From contig NZ_JBKFGH010000002.1 in assembly GCF_051233475.1 (NCBI RefSeq), positions 186,001 through 250,000 on the forward strand: 64,000 nucleotides of DNA. Reading direction: 5' to 3'. Positions 25,125-33,673 of the stretch are shown one piece after another. Numbering within the stretch: the stretch's first letter is position 1; the number at the start of each line of letters is the position of its first letter. A program made the translations under genes and the position numbers. This stretch comes from Bacillus_BU sp051233475. Lineage in GTDB: Bacteria > Bacillota > Bacilli > Bacillales > Cytobacillaceae. The notes beneath the pieces were generated by a model. The model was given only the letters and a program-made list of their open reading frames with translations. It was not told where the DNA came from and did no database searches.

Positions 25125-25838
25125 ATGGAATATCACTTGGATCCATTAAACGAACAGGCGATTATGATTATTTTTGGAAAAGAGATAAGCGAAGCCACAT
25201 TAAACAAAGTCCAAGCTGTTGCTTCATTTCTGGAAACCAATCCCTTTCCATGGTTGATTGAATATGTCCCAGCATTCACAACGATTACCATTTATTATGA
25301 CCCGATAAAAGTTCTCTCCATTTCATCAACCGGAAAGCTTCCCTACGATTTTGTTTATGAACAAATTGATAAATCAATAAAGGGCATTACACTCGCAGAA
25401 GAAAACCAAGCTCGGGTTGTCTCGATTCCAGTTTGTTACGGAGAACAATATGGTCCCGACTTAGAATTTGTGGCAAAGTATAACCATTTAACAACTGAAG
25501 AAGTGATTGAAATCCACTCTGGCAGTGAGTATATCGTCTATATGATCGGCTTTTCACCAGGGTTTCCTTATTTAGGCGGATTATCAAATAAAATCTACAC
25601 CCCTAGAAAAAGCTCTCCTCGCCAAAGAATACCTGCTGGTTCTGTTGGAATCGCCGGAAAGCAAACAGGGGTCTATCCAATTGAAACACCTGGGGGATGG
25701 CAGATAATCGGACAAACCCCTATAACGTTATTTCAACCAAACAGTACACCACCGAGCCTGTTGCAGACCGGAGACAAGATTAAATTTTTTCCTATTAGCC
25801 ATGAAGAATTTTCCTGCTGGGAGGAAAGAAACAAATGA
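25125..25838 (+). CDS. pxpB: 5-oxoprolinase subunit PxpB (KipI-like)
   Basis: 237 residues, CT_C_D/allophanate hydrolase subunit 1 family. Conserved blocks are IPVCYGEQYGPDL, MIGFSPGFPYLGGL, PRKSSPRQRIPAGSVGIAG and YPIETPGGWQIIG. With PxpA and PxpC it cleaves 5-oxoproline (pyroglutamate) to glutamate using ATP. The Bacillus homologue KipI was first described as an inhibitor of the sporulation kinase KinA. The stop overlaps the pxpC start by 4 bases. An AAGGGG ribosome site precedes the ATG. Confidence 0.92.
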   Translation: MEYHLDPLNEQAIMIIFGKEISEATLNKVQAVASFLETNPFPWLIEYVPAFTTITIYYDPIKVLSISSTGKLPYDFVYEQIDKSIKGITLAEENQARVVSIPVCYGEQYGPDLEFVAKYNHLTTEEVIEIHSGSEYIVYMIGFSPGFPYLGGLSNKIYTPRKSSPRQRIPAGSVGIAGKQTGVYPIETPGGWQIIGQTPITLFQPNSTPPSLLQTGDKIKFFPISHEEFSCWEERNK

Positions 25839-26836
25839 TTACTATTCATAAACCCGGCCTCCTGTCTAGCATCCAAGATCAAGGAAGATATGGTTTTCAA
25901 AAGTTTGGAGTGGTGGTAAGTGGAGCAATGGATCCGCTTGCCCATCGCATTGCCAATTTACTAATAGGTAATGATGAGAATGCCCCAGCCCTTGAAATAA
26001 CTATGATAGGATCACAAATCGAATTTCATCAAGATTCGCTAATATCTGTTTGCGGTGGTGATTTGTCTCCCGAAATGAATGGGACTCCCATAAAATGCTG
26101 GAGACCGATATTGGTGAAAAAGGGAAGTTTCCTTGAATTTAGCTCCTGTAAGACTGGCAGTCGTGCTTATCTTGCCGTTGCAGGGGGATTCAAAGTAAAA
26201 CGAGTAATGAACAGCACATCCACCTATTTCCGCGGCAAAATTGGCGGATTTAATGGACGAGCCTTAAAAAAAGGCGATCAAATTGCATTTGACCAGCCTA
26301 ATGAGCTTTCTAGCCGAATTTTTTCTTCTTTAAAAAATAAACTTACCGATTATCCCTTTATTACAGCAAAATGGATGATCGAATCGGAACTTATCCCTAA
26401 CTATACAAGCAATCCTTTAATCCGGGTAATGAAAGGAAGACAATTTCATTGGTTTGAAAAAGATAGCCAAGCTAAGCTTTATAGTAAACCATTTGTCGTC
26501 ACTCCACAATCCGACCGAATGGGATATCGCCTTAAAGGGTCGAGTTTAGCACTTGAGGTAGACGAAGAAATGCTCTCAGAGGCGGTTAGCTTTGGGACCA
26601 TTCAAGTTCCTGCAGATGGGAATCCAATCATTTTATTAGCTGATCGTCAAACGACCGGAGGCTATCCAAAAATTGCTCAAGTCGCACTCGTTGATTTACC
26701 AATTATTGCGCAGGCAAAGCCGGGCGATTCGCTCCGTTTTGTTCATATTACTCATTCCGAGGCGCAGCTTCTTTACATAAAAAGAGAACAAAAAATACAA
26801 CAGCTAAAACTAGGAATCAAATGGAACTATCGATAA
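25835..26836 (+). CDS. pxpC: 5-oxoprolinase subunit PxpC (KipA-like)
   Basis: 333 residues, CT_A_B/allophanate hydrolase subunit 2 family. Blocks include KPGLLSSIQDQGRYGFQKFG at the N terminus, SGAMDPLAHRIANLL and ADRQTTGGYPKIAQV. It forms the PxpB-PxpC complex that works with PxpA on 5-oxoproline. The ATG overlaps the pxpB stop (ATGA), and the end overlaps the upstream extension of the pxpA frame, so the three genes are translated together. Confidence 0.92.
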   Translation: MITIHKPGLLSSIQDQGRYGFQKFGVVVSGAMDPLAHRIANLLIGNDENAPALEITMIGSQIEFHQDSLISVCGGDLSPEMNGTPIKCWRPILVKKGSFLEFSSCKTGSRAYLAVAGGFKVKRVMNSTSTYFRGKIGGFNGRALKKGDQIAFDQPNELSSRIFSSLKNKLTDYPFITAKWMIESELIPNYTSNPLIRVMKGRQFHWFEKDSQAKLYSKPFVVTPQSDRMGYRLKGSSLALEVDEEMLSEAVSFGTIQVPADGNPIILLADRQTTGGYPKIAQVALVDLPIIAQAKPGDSLRFVHITHSEAQLLYIKREQKIQQLKLGIKWNYR

Positions 26837-26847
26837 GGTGGGATGAA

Positions 26848-27630
26848 ATGCATATTGTTGATATTAATTGTGATATGGGTGAAAGCTTTGGTCCTTATAA
26901 AATTGGAAATGATAAAGAGATTATGAAATATGTTACGTCAGCTAATATCGCTTGTGGTTTTCATGCCGGCGACCCTTCGACTATGAGAAGAACGGTCCAG
27001 ATGGCTCTTGCCGAAAATGTCGGAATTGGCGCCCACCCTGGTTTTCAAGATTTAGTTGGTTTCGGTCGTAGAACAATCGACATCTCTCCACAAGAAGCAT
27101 ATGATCTCGTCGTTTATCAAATTGGTGCTTTGCATGCATTTGTACAATCTGAAGGGGGACAACTTCAACACGTGAAACCACATGGGGCTTTATACAATAT
27201 GGCCGCCAAAAGCGAAAGGTTAGCTGCGGCAATTGCTGAGGCCATCTATAAGGTCGATCCGGAGTTAATTCTATTCGGGTTAGCCGGAAGTGAACTTGTC
27301 AAAGCCGGAAAAAGGCTTGGGCTCTATTGTGCGGAAGAGGTTTTTTCTGATCGAACCTATCAGAAAGACGGCACCCTAACTCCACGAACCAAACCTAACT
27401 CGCTCATTAAGGATCACCAAACGGCGATTGATCAAGTTGTCCGTATGGTAAAAGAAGGCAAGGTAACCTCCGTAGAAGGAAAAGATATTTCTATAACGGC
27501 AGATACAATCTGTATTCACGGTGACGGCGAACACGCATTAAGCTATGCAAAGCTTATCTCAAACGCATTAAACGAATCCGGTATTACTTTAGCTAAGATT
27601 AGCAGCTTTATTAAGAAGGCACTCTCCTAA
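26848..27630 (+). CDS. pxpA: 5-oxoprolinase subunit PxpA (LamB/YcsF family)
   Basis: 260 residues. Signature motifs are DINCDMGESFG at the N terminus and SANIACGFHAGDP, both typical of the LamB/YcsF fold, with VKPHGALYN and EVFSDRTY later. It completes the PxpABC enzyme. The frame can be extended to 26821, but AAGGTGG six bases before the ATG at 26848 fixes the start. Unlike the B. subtilis kip operon there is no kipR or ycsG-type transporter gene here. Confidence 0.93.
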   Translation: MHIVDINCDMGESFGPYKIGNDKEIMKYVTSANIACGFHAGDPSTMRRTVQMALAENVGIGAHPGFQDLVGFGRRTIDISPQEAYDLVVYQIGALHAFVQSEGGQLQHVKPHGALYNMAAKSERLAAAIAEAIYKVDPELILFGLAGSELVKAGKRLGLYCAEEVFSDRTYQKDGTLTPRTKPNSLIKDHQTAIDQVVRMVKEGKVTSVEGKDISITADTICIHGDGEHALSYAKLISNALNESGITLAKISSFIKKALS

Positions 27631-27679
27631 TCTCGGAAACGGCTTCTCTTTAAAGGTACAAAACAGTATATTGCATTCC

Positions 27680-27723
27680 AAATAGGGGGCGAAATCGTAG
27701 TGATTTTCTCTCCCTATTTTTTA
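27680..27723 (+). terminator. Terminator of the pxp operon
   Basis: AAATAGGG pairs with CCCTATTT, extended by a GAAATC/GATTTT inner stem and followed by a T-run. It starts 50 bases after the pxpA stop. Confidence 0.8.
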
Positions 27724-27749
27724 TTGCTGTATCTTCACTGTGTTTGGAA

Positions 27750-27945
27750 AATAAGCGGAAAAATTCCGGTTAAATTGGGAAATACCCCTATTTCCTTAAA
27801 AATAAGGGAAGTTTTTCCGTTTATTTTATCCAAATCTTTGGATTTTGCCTTTTTTAGAGTAGTTAATCGGAATATCTCCGCCTATTTCCGCTTTTTAAGC
27901 ATCCTCTATATACATTAGCCGGAAATTCTCCGCCTATGAATTATG
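27750..27945. repeat. Degenerate array of short GGAAA...TTCC intergenic repeats
   Basis: Several related short palindromic units occur, such as CGGAAAAATTCCG (27756-27768), AGGGAAGTTTTTCCG, CGGAATATCTCCGCC and CCGGAAATTCTCCGCC, interspersed with TTATTTT and CCTATTT. No gene is supported here. It is related in style to the GCGGACA array at 46880-47065. Confidence 0.55.
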
Positions 27946-28139
27946 ATACCTTTCCAGCTTCCCTCCTAATATCGTAAGTATATTCTAGTTACTTTAATAA
28001 CTTATTTCCTTTTAAAAACACCAGTGGTTTCAGTTCTCGTTGTAACTAAATCTCTTTATATCAGCATTTTAACGTTTGATTTTGGGTTTTATATAGGTTT
28101 AATTAGCTGTATTAAAGACCAAGGATGATTTTGAACTTT

Positions 28140-28329
28140 CTGTTGATTGGAGCGGAAGGTGCGAGACTCCTCTAAAATGCTTAGGCATTTTATCGTGCGG
28201 TGTTCATTCAAGGATGATTATTCACGTCCTGCGGGAGAAGGTGTCACGGGAGACCCCACAGGCGCTATGGCACAGAGGCTCCCGGACTCCCCCGCTGGGT
28301 CGCTGAGCACCTGGAGCGGAAATCAACAG
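28140..28329. repeat. Interspersed palindromic repeat, copy 2, interrupted by a 59-bp insert
   Basis: The same element as at 24351-24480, with the same ends and the same GGAGCGGAAGGTGCGAGA core. It is split after GACTCC by a 59-bp foreign segment (28171-28229). It ends 10 bases from the stop codon of the minus-strand gene, so it may also act as that gene's terminator. Confidence 0.82.
28171..28229. mobile_element. 59-bp hairpin-bearing insert inside the repeat
   Basis: The segment is absent from copy 1, where the flanks are contiguous. It is bounded by TCC on both sides, a possible 3-bp target duplication. It contains the hairpin AAAATGC-TTAG-GCATTTT (about 28173-28190). It is too small to encode a transposase and may be a non-autonomous element; mobility is inferred from this single comparison. 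Confidence 0.5.
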
Positions 28330-28338
28330 ACACAACAT

Positions 28339-28779
28339 TTATTTAAGATTAAGCTTGTTATTGCGAATCGTTTGATTTACCACTTCAGAAAACACAAGTC
28401 CAATCGCGATCGCCCCAGAAATCATTGTCGCTTTAGCAGCTAAAGCCACAGCATCATTATAGTCATTTTCCACAAAATGCCGCATCGCATCATATGCCAA
28501 TCCTCCCGGAACAAGAGGAATGATCCCGGCAACACTAAAAATAATCACCGGACTTTTATAACGCTTCGCAAAAAACTGACTAATTACCGCAATCATAAAC
28601 GAAGCAACCACTGTGGCAAAGACTGTGTTCAATCCGTTATTTTCCAGCAAAATATAAACAATCCAGCCTGCCATGCCGACTAGACCGCATTTAAACAACG
28701 ATTGTCTTGGAACGTTAAAAAGGATACCAAAGGCTGCTGTAGATATAAAACTTGTAATCAGCTGTTCAAAAATCATCAT
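28339..28779 (-). CDS. Threonine/serine exporter family protein, small subunit (YjjB/ThrE_2 type)
   Basis: 146 residues with four or five membrane helices and the conserved segment AGIIPLVPGGLAYDAMRHFVENDYNDA, matching the C-terminal half of ThrE exporters. Together with the upstream gene it makes a split ThrE transporter. ThrE of Corynebacterium exports threonine and serine; other YjjP/YjjB pairs export organic acids such as succinate, so the substrate is open. Confidence 0.82.
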   Translation of the reverse strand: MMIFEQLITSFISTAAFGILFNVPRQSLFKCGLVGMAGWIVYILLENNGLNTVFATVVASFMIAVISQFFAKRYKSPVIIFSVAGIIPLVPGGLAYDAMRHFVENDYNDAVALAAKATMISGAIAIGLVFSEVVNQTIRNNKLNLK

Positions 28780-28796
28780 TCAATACCCCTTCTTTC

Positions 28797-29558
28797 TTAT
28801 AAGAATGACAGGACCACGGCAATTCCTGACCCAATCGCAAAAGCAGTTAGCAACGCCTCCGCTCCCTTTGATAATCCCGAAACTAAATGACCAGCCATTA
28901 AATCACGGACGGCATTCGTAAGTAGAAGTCCTGGCACTAGGGGCATGACCGAGCCAATAATAATTTTATCGAGCTCTGTGCCGATCCCAATTTTTACGGA
29001 TAAAAATGAGACCAAACCAATAATAAATGAAGCTGAGAATTCTGAGAAGAACTTTATTGGAACCATTTTATGAAAATAAACAGCAAAAAAATATCCTAAG
29101 CCCCCCGAGATCATCGAAGGAATAAAATCTGTCCAACTTCCTTTAAACATAATTAAAAAACAACCACTTGCAATAGCGGCAGCAAGGACCCTGGAGAAAA
29201 ACGAAAAAGAAAGGTATGACATTTCTATTTCTCTCAATTTGCGAGAAGCTTCTTTAAGACCCAAATCACCACTGCTAATTTGTCTAGAGATGGCATTCAC
29301 CATCGTCACTTTCTCTAAATCCGTTGTCCTGTCCATTATCCGAATTAATCTTGTTTTGGTAGGTTCAGTACCTTCTGCTGAGAAAAAAATTCCTGTTGGC
29401 GTTACATAACTATGAGTTTCCTGAATTCCTAATGATCTTGCAATCCGCATCATCGTGTCTTCAACACGGTACGTTTCCGCTCCACTTTGGAGCATTATTT
29501 TCCCTGCTAACAGGCATAAATCCATAATTTGATACGTTTCATCAATATGCTTATCCAT
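28797..29558 (-). CDS. Threonine/serine exporter family protein, large subunit (YjjP/ThrE type)
   Basis: 253 residues. A cytoplasmic N-terminal half includes LMLQSGAETYRVEDTMMRIA-like and THSYVTPTGIFFS motifs of the ThrE/DUF1212 family. Five membrane helices follow with SVMPLVPGLLLTNAVRDLMAGHLVSG. It is translated with the small subunit 17 bases downstream. An ATG with a GGAGAG ribosome site starts the gene. Confidence 0.83.
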   Translation of the reverse strand: MDKHIDETYQIMDLCLLAGKIMLQSGAETYRVEDTMMRIARSLGIQETHSYVTPTGIFFSAEGTEPTKTRLIRIMDRTTDLEKVTMVNAISRQISSGDLGLKEASRKLREIEMSYLSFSFFSRVLAAAIASGCFLIMFKGSWTDFIPSMISGGLGYFFAVYFHKMVPIKFFSEFSASFIIGLVSFLSVKIGIGTELDKIIIGSVMPLVPGLLLTNAVRDLMAGHLVSGLSKGAEALLTAFAIGSGIAVVLSFL

Positions 29559-29631
29559 GTCAATCTCTCCAAGAAATGTATATTACAATAGTAACAGTTT
29601 AACGAAATTTGTTTACAGGTACAACAATCAA

Positions 29632-29659
29632 CAAAAAAACTGCCAAGAGACTCGGCAGT
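29632..29659 (-). terminator. Terminator of the CoA-transferase gene
   Basis: ACTGCC pairs with GGCAGT, and seven T follow on the minus strand. Confidence 0.75.
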
Positions 29660-29722
29660 ATGAAACGATTAATATTAAGCTTTTACTGTTTATATATGAT
29701 CCAATGAATATTGAGAAATTCA

Positions 29723-30883
29723 TTATTTTAATAATGCATCCGCTTCACTCTTTACAATTCCCTTCTCCGACCATTCCTTCACCTTTACCTCTGTTTCATC
29801 GAGTAATTCTGTTAATATTTCAACACTGTGTTCACCCAAACTTGGCGGTGGAGTTTGGAACATCGGATCTAGGTCGCTATGCATCTTGATTTGTTCATCT
29901 CCCCACGGAGCAGTATATACGAGCTCATTCCCGAACTCTTTTATTTCGTTTATTTCTAGTACCGGGGCAAGGCAGCAATCCACTTCCTTACTAAAGGCCG
30001 TCCACTCTGCTAATGTTTTTTGTTGAAATAATTCCTTTACCTCAAGGAAGATCGGATTAGTATCATTTGTTGCAGAAAAATGAGAATCAATCCAATCGGC
30101 GCGATTGACAGCGCTACAGAAATTACCCCAGAATTTAGGTTCCAATGCACCAAGACTGACATACCGATTGTCCTTTGTTTCGTAAATCGCATAGGAAATG
30201 ACCGTTCCATTTAAGACAGATAGCGCGTGTTGATATCCTGAGTCTGCCGCAACAATCGCATGATTTCCCATCAACGACGTCATCACATCTGTTATAGAAA
30301 TAGAGTGGTAACTGCCTTTACCCGTCAGTTTTCTAGCAACAAGACCAGCTAGAATTCTTTCATTCGCAGCAAATGAACCATAGTAATCAGCAAACGTAAT
30401 CGTAGGATGGGTCGGTACTCCCTCTTTATTTTTTAATTGGGAAAGGACCCCGCTTAATGCAAGATAATTGATATCATGACTGCCTAATCTGCTTATCTCC
30501 CCATTTTGTCCATAGCCTGAAATGGAGCAATAAACAATATCTGGTTTTATTTGTTTGACCGATTCGTAACCTAAACCTAGCTTATCCATAACTCCTGGCC
30601 GGAAGCTTTCAATCACTACATCAGCCTTTTTAATAAGCCTTTGGGCAATATCTTTACCTTCAGGGGTTTTCAAATCGATTGCGATACTTTTTTTGCCACG
30701 ATTCATGGCCCGAAACACAGGACCTTCTTGAACGCCCTCTGTCCCCGTTGTCCGGGCTGGGTCACCGTTTAGAGACTCAATTTTAATAACCTCTGCTCCT
30801 AGCTCTGCAAGCCTTAGGGATGCAAAAGGTCCTGGTATGTAATTTGAAAAATCTAAAATTCTTATATTGGATAACATGTTCAT
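29723..30883 (-). CDS. CaiB/BaiF family CoA-transferase or acyl-CoA racemase
   Basis: 386 residues, family III CoA-transferase fold. The N terminus is ILDFSNYIPGPFASLRLAELGAEVIKIE. The GSHDINYLALSGVLS block and the later FADYYGSFAANERILAGLVAR block resemble alpha-methylacyl-CoA racemases, whose catalytic His and Asp fall in these positions. A racemase or isomerase role is therefore at least as likely as CoA transfer. It stands alone, with its own terminator. The start is taken as the ATG at 30883, behind AAGGGA; the frame is open to 30916. Confidence 0.8.
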   Translation of the reverse strand: MNMLSNIRILDFSNYIPGPFASLRLAELGAEVIKIESLNGDPARTTGTEGVQEGPVFRAMNRGKKSIAIDLKTPEGKDIAQRLIKKADVVIESFRPGVMDKLGLGYESVKQIKPDIVYCSISGYGQNGEISRLGSHDINYLALSGVLSQLKNKEGVPTHPTITFADYYGSFAANERILAGLVARKLTGKGSYHSISITDVMTSLMGNHAIVAADSGYQHALSVLNGTVISYAIYETKDNRYVSLGALEPKFWGNFCSAVNRADWIDSHFSATNDTNPIFLEVKELFQQKTLAEWTAFSKEVDCCLAPVLEINEIKEFGNELVYTAPWGDEQIKMHSDLDPMFQTPPPSLGEHSVEILTELLDETEVKVKEWSEKGIVKSEADALLK

Positions 30884-31012
30884 ACTCTTCCCTTCAATAA
30901 TTATGTAATTTTCCATCGATAGAGCTTGGTTTCATTTTACAATAAATAAACAGATTTTTTAGAAAATTAAAAACCAAACATTCGACAAGAAAAATTGACA
31001 TTTATCGAGGAA

Positions 31013-31041
31013 AGAAAAAAGCAGGGGACAAGCCCCTGCTT
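31013..31041 (-). terminator. Terminator of the amino-acid ABC importer operon
   Basis: A nine-base-pair stem AAGCAGGGG/CCCCTGCTT is followed by TTTTTTC on the minus strand, 26 bases after the ATPase stop. Confidence 0.85.
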
Positions 31042-31066
31042 AAAAACACCTGCACTATATTAACTA

Positions 31067-31789
31067 TTAAAGTACTTTACTTAAAAATGCTTTTGTTCTC
31101 TCTTGCTGAGGATTTTCAAATAATTCTTCCGGAGTATTTTCCTCGACAATGTATCCCCCGTCCATAAAGATGACCCGGTCACCAACTTCACGTGCAAAGC
31201 CCATCTCGTGAGTAACGACAACCATTGTCATTCCTTCTTTCGCCAGTTGTTTCATAACTTCTAGAACCTCACCAACCATTTCTGGATCGAGAGCCGATGT
31301 TGGTTCATCGAAAAGCATAATTTTCGGTTCCATCGCGAGCGCTCTAGCAATAGCAACACGCTGCTTTTGGCCCCCGGAAAGTGAGTCTGGGAATGCGTCT
31401 GCTTTATCCTCTAACCCGACCTTCCGAAGCAATTCCATCCCTTTTTGGCGCGCTTGCTCTGCTGGGATTTTTCTTACCTTAATTGGCGAAAGGGTGATAT
31501 TATCGATTACTTTTTTATGTGGAAACAAGTTGAATTGTTGGAATACCATCCCAACTTCGGTTCGTACTTTATTAATATCCGTCTTTTTATCAGCTAGGTC
31601 TACTCCCTCAATATAAATATGACCACCGCTAATCGATTCAAGCAGATTAATACATCTTAAGAAAGTCGATTTACCTGATCCGGATGGACCAATGACAACG
31701 ACCACTTCTCTTTCTTTAATAAAAGCGTTTATATCCTTTAAAACCTCATTATGACCAAAAGACTTTTTTAATTTTTCCACCTTAATCAT
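31067..31789 (-). CDS. Amino-acid ABC transporter ATP-binding protein (GlnQ/ArtR-like)
   Basis: 240 residues, polar amino-acid transport ATPase. Walker A is GPSGSGKSTFLRCIN, the Q-loop is VFQQFNLFPHKKV, the signature is SLSGGQKQRVAIARAL, Walker B is IMLFDEPTSALDP and the switch is VVVTHEMGFAREV. It is the last gene of a binding protein-permease-ATPase operon, the order of artPQR in Bacillus. The ATG overlaps the permease stop as ATGA. Confidence 0.93.
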   Translation of the reverse strand: MIKVEKLKKSFGHNEVLKDINAFIKEREVVVVIGPSGSGKSTFLRCINLLESISGGHIYIEGVDLADKKTDINKVRTEVGMVFQQFNLFPHKKVIDNITLSPIKVRKIPAEQARQKGMELLRKVGLEDKADAFPDSLSGGQKQRVAIARALAMEPKIMLFDEPTSALDPEMVGEVLEVMKQLAKEGMTMVVVTHEMGFAREVGDRVIFMDGGYIVEENTPEELFENPQQERTKAFLSKVL

Positions 31790-32442
31790 TCTGTTTTCAA
31801 CCTTCTTTCAATGATGTTAAGTAGGAAACTTAAAGATAAAGTTAATACTAAATAAATTAATGCTGCAAGTAAATATGGTTCCCATACTCTAAAATATTGA
31901 CCTGCCATTGCTCTTCCCCAATACATTAACTCCGGTGCTGCAATGACCGCTGCAAGAGAAGATTCCTTAATGAGGGTAACAAATTCATTCCCTAATGGAG
32001 GGATCATTCGCTTAACGGCTTGAGGCAAAATAACATAACGCATCGCTTGAACATGGTTCATACCCAACGAACGCGCTGCTTCCATTTGTCCATTATCGAT
32101 CGACTGAATACCGGCTCTAAAGATTTCAGAAATATAGGCGGCTGAATTTAAAGATAACGCAAGAATTGCTGCTAAAACTGCATTCGTTTCACCTGTAAAC
32201 GTTGGAACTACCCCAAAATGAATTAATAGAATTTGAACGAATAATGGTGTCCCTCGGAAAAAGGATATATAAAGTTCAAATGGGAAAGCAAGGATTTTAT
32301 TTCTCATCATCTTTCCTAACCCAATGATTAATCCCAATACCGTACCAATCAAAATACCTGCTAATGATAAACCAATTGTAAGAAGTGTTCCTTTTACAAA
32401 AAAAGGAGCATATTCTACAATGATGTCAAACCTGAAGTCCAT
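31786..32442 (-). CDS. Amino-acid ABC transporter permease (HisM/GlnP family)
   Basis: 218 residues with five membrane segments. It has the His/Glu/Gln/Arg permease N-terminal motif (PFFVKGTLLTIGLSLAGILIG), FFRGTPLFVQILLIHFG, and the EAA loop EAARSLGMNHVQAMRYVILPQA. It would form a homodimer with the ATPase dimer. A hairpin between the binding-protein gene and this gene should lower its expression. Confidence 0.92.
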   Translation of the reverse strand: MDFRFDIIVEYAPFFVKGTLLTIGLSLAGILIGTVLGLIIGLGKMMRNKILAFPFELYISFFRGTPLFVQILLIHFGVVPTFTGETNAVLAAILALSLNSAAYISEIFRAGIQSIDNGQMEAARSLGMNHVQAMRYVILPQAVKRMIPPLGNEFVTLIKESSLAAVIAAPELMYWGRAMAGQYFRVWEPYLLAALIYLVLTLSLSFLLNIIERRLKTE

Positions 32443-32458
32443 CTTTTAACCCCCTAGA

Positions 32459-32503
32459 GCGAAAAATTGCGTAACATCCATATTTTATAGAGTTACGCAA
32501 TTT
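32459..32503 (-). terminator. Intra-operon attenuating terminator after the binding-protein gene
   Basis: A 12-bp perfect stem (AAATTGCGTAAC and its complement) is followed by TTTTTCG on the minus strand. It lies between the binding-protein and permease genes, giving more binding protein than membrane parts. Confidence 0.75.
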
Positions 32504-32531
32504 AAATATTGTTAATTCTATTTAGTAAATT

Positions 32532-33356
32532 CTATTGTTGTGCTTTGATTTTTTCAATATCTGGCTCTGTACCAAACCATTCTTTATAAATTTTTGTATA
32601 CGTTCCATTATCAAGAACTGTTTTTAAAGCAGCGTCGATTTTGTCCCGTAACTCGCTTCCTTTTGGAAACATAAGGCCATAAAATTCAGCGTCAAATGCA
32701 TCGGCATCTTCAATGACGATTAATTTGTCATTTGGATTATTCTTTGCGTATTCTTCAACAACGGTATTATCAGCGACCACTGCATCCGCACCGCCACTGT
32801 TTAATTCCATAATGGCTAAGTTATTATTTTCAAACTTTTTGATTTTCTCATTGTTCTTACCTAACAATCCTTCAACAGCTTCTTGGCCAGTTGTTCCATT
32901 TTGAACAGCCACCACTTTGTCCTTTAGGTCAGCAGCAGATTTAATAGGGCTGCCTTCTTTTACGAGAATTTTATTTGTTGATAAAAAGTAAGCAGATGAG
33001 AAATCGTATGATTGCTTTCTTTCATCGTTAATGGTAATTGATGAAACTGCAAAATCCGCACGTTTTCCTTCAATCTCCACGAAAATCGGATCCCAGCCAA
33101 CATGATCAACTTTCAATTCGTACCCTGCTTCTTTTGCGACAGCATTTACTAAATCTATGTCAAAACCAACGATTTTGCCTTTATCCATATACTCAAATGG
33201 AGCATATGCTGCATCCGTTACAACGCGGAGAGTTTTCTTTGTTTCTTTTGATCCAGTATCTTTATCATCAGCTTTTTCATTACTTGTCCCACAGGCAGAT
33301 AAAATTAATGATAATGTTAATAACAGTAGGAATGAGAGCATGGCCTTCTTTTTCAT
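32532..33356 (-). CDS. Amino-acid ABC transporter substrate-binding lipoprotein
   Basis: 274 residues. The lipoprotein signal MKKKAMLSFLLLLTLSLILSAC has the lipobox cysteine at about residue 22. The SBP_bac_3 fold follows, with RVVTDAAYAPFEYMD, IVGFDIDLVNAVAKEAGY and ADFAVSSITINDERKQSYDFSSAYF, which line the polar amino-acid pocket. Two-lobe size is normal. GAGGAGG nine bases upstream selects the ATG at 33356. The ligand (arginine, cystine or glutamine) cannot be decided from sequence alone. Confidence 0.92.
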   Translation of the reverse strand: MKKKAMLSFLLLLTLSLILSACGTSNEKADDKDTGSKETKKTLRVVTDAAYAPFEYMDKGKIVGFDIDLVNAVAKEAGYELKVDHVGWDPIFVEIEGKRADFAVSSITINDERKQSYDFSSAYFLSTNKILVKEGSPIKSAADLKDKVVAVQNGTTGQEAVEGLLGKNNEKIKKFENNNLAIMELNSGGADAVVADNTVVEEYAKNNPNDKLIVIEDADAFDAEFYGLMFPKGSELRDKIDAALKTVLDNGTYTKIYKEWFGTEPDIEKIKAQQ

Positions 33357-33444
33357 TAGAATAAACCTCCTCAATCGTTTTTATTATCAATTTTCCTTAT
33401 TTCAATATTTCTCATAAAAAATTAAATTCTATTCGACATAACTC

Positions 33445-33473
33445 ATTATAATGCCTCGTGTTTTTTTATTCAA
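33445..33473 (-). promoter_or_regulatory. Sigma-A promoter of the amino-acid importer operon
   Basis: On the minus strand TTGAAT (33468-33473) and a perfect TATAAT (33445-33450) are 17 bases apart, leaving a leader of about 80 bases. Confidence 0.7.
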
Positions 33474-33510
33474 TATATCGCATAAAAAAACTTTACCAAA
33501 CTACTATACT

Positions 33511-33551
33511 AAAATAAAAACCATAGAGATTCTCAACTAATCCCCATGGTT
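33511..33551 (-). terminator. Terminator of tnrA
   Basis: A 13-bp stem including G-T pairs (arms 33519-33531 and 33539-33551) is followed on the minus strand by TTTTATTTT. Confidence 0.65.
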
Positions 33552-33673
33552 GATTACATAAAAAAATTCAAATAAAACGCGTCACAATGACACTTAGCTA
33601 AATATCCAAGCTCAAAAATATGGATATATTTACTACAATGAATATTCTTATATAATTATTCCTAATTTTACAT

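Larger units (their letters stand above)
33357..33673. other. Intergenic region, tnrA end to binding-protein gene
   Basis: It holds the importer promoter at 33445-33473, the tnrA terminator at 33511-33551 and AT-rich filler. No TnrA-type box was found in this promoter region. Confidence 0.6.

Noticed and set aside
27700..27918. 72-residue ORF after pxpA
   Set aside because: It starts inside the terminator stem and covers a repeat cluster; no ribosome site.
28147..28443. 98-residue ORF on the plus strand
   Set aside because: It crosses the second repeat copy and its insert and runs antisense into the ThrE-type gene; no start signal.
29557..29889. 110-residue ORF on the plus strand
   Set aside because: It overlaps the terminator and the 3' end of the CoA-transferase gene on the other strand; composition is that of an antisense shadow.
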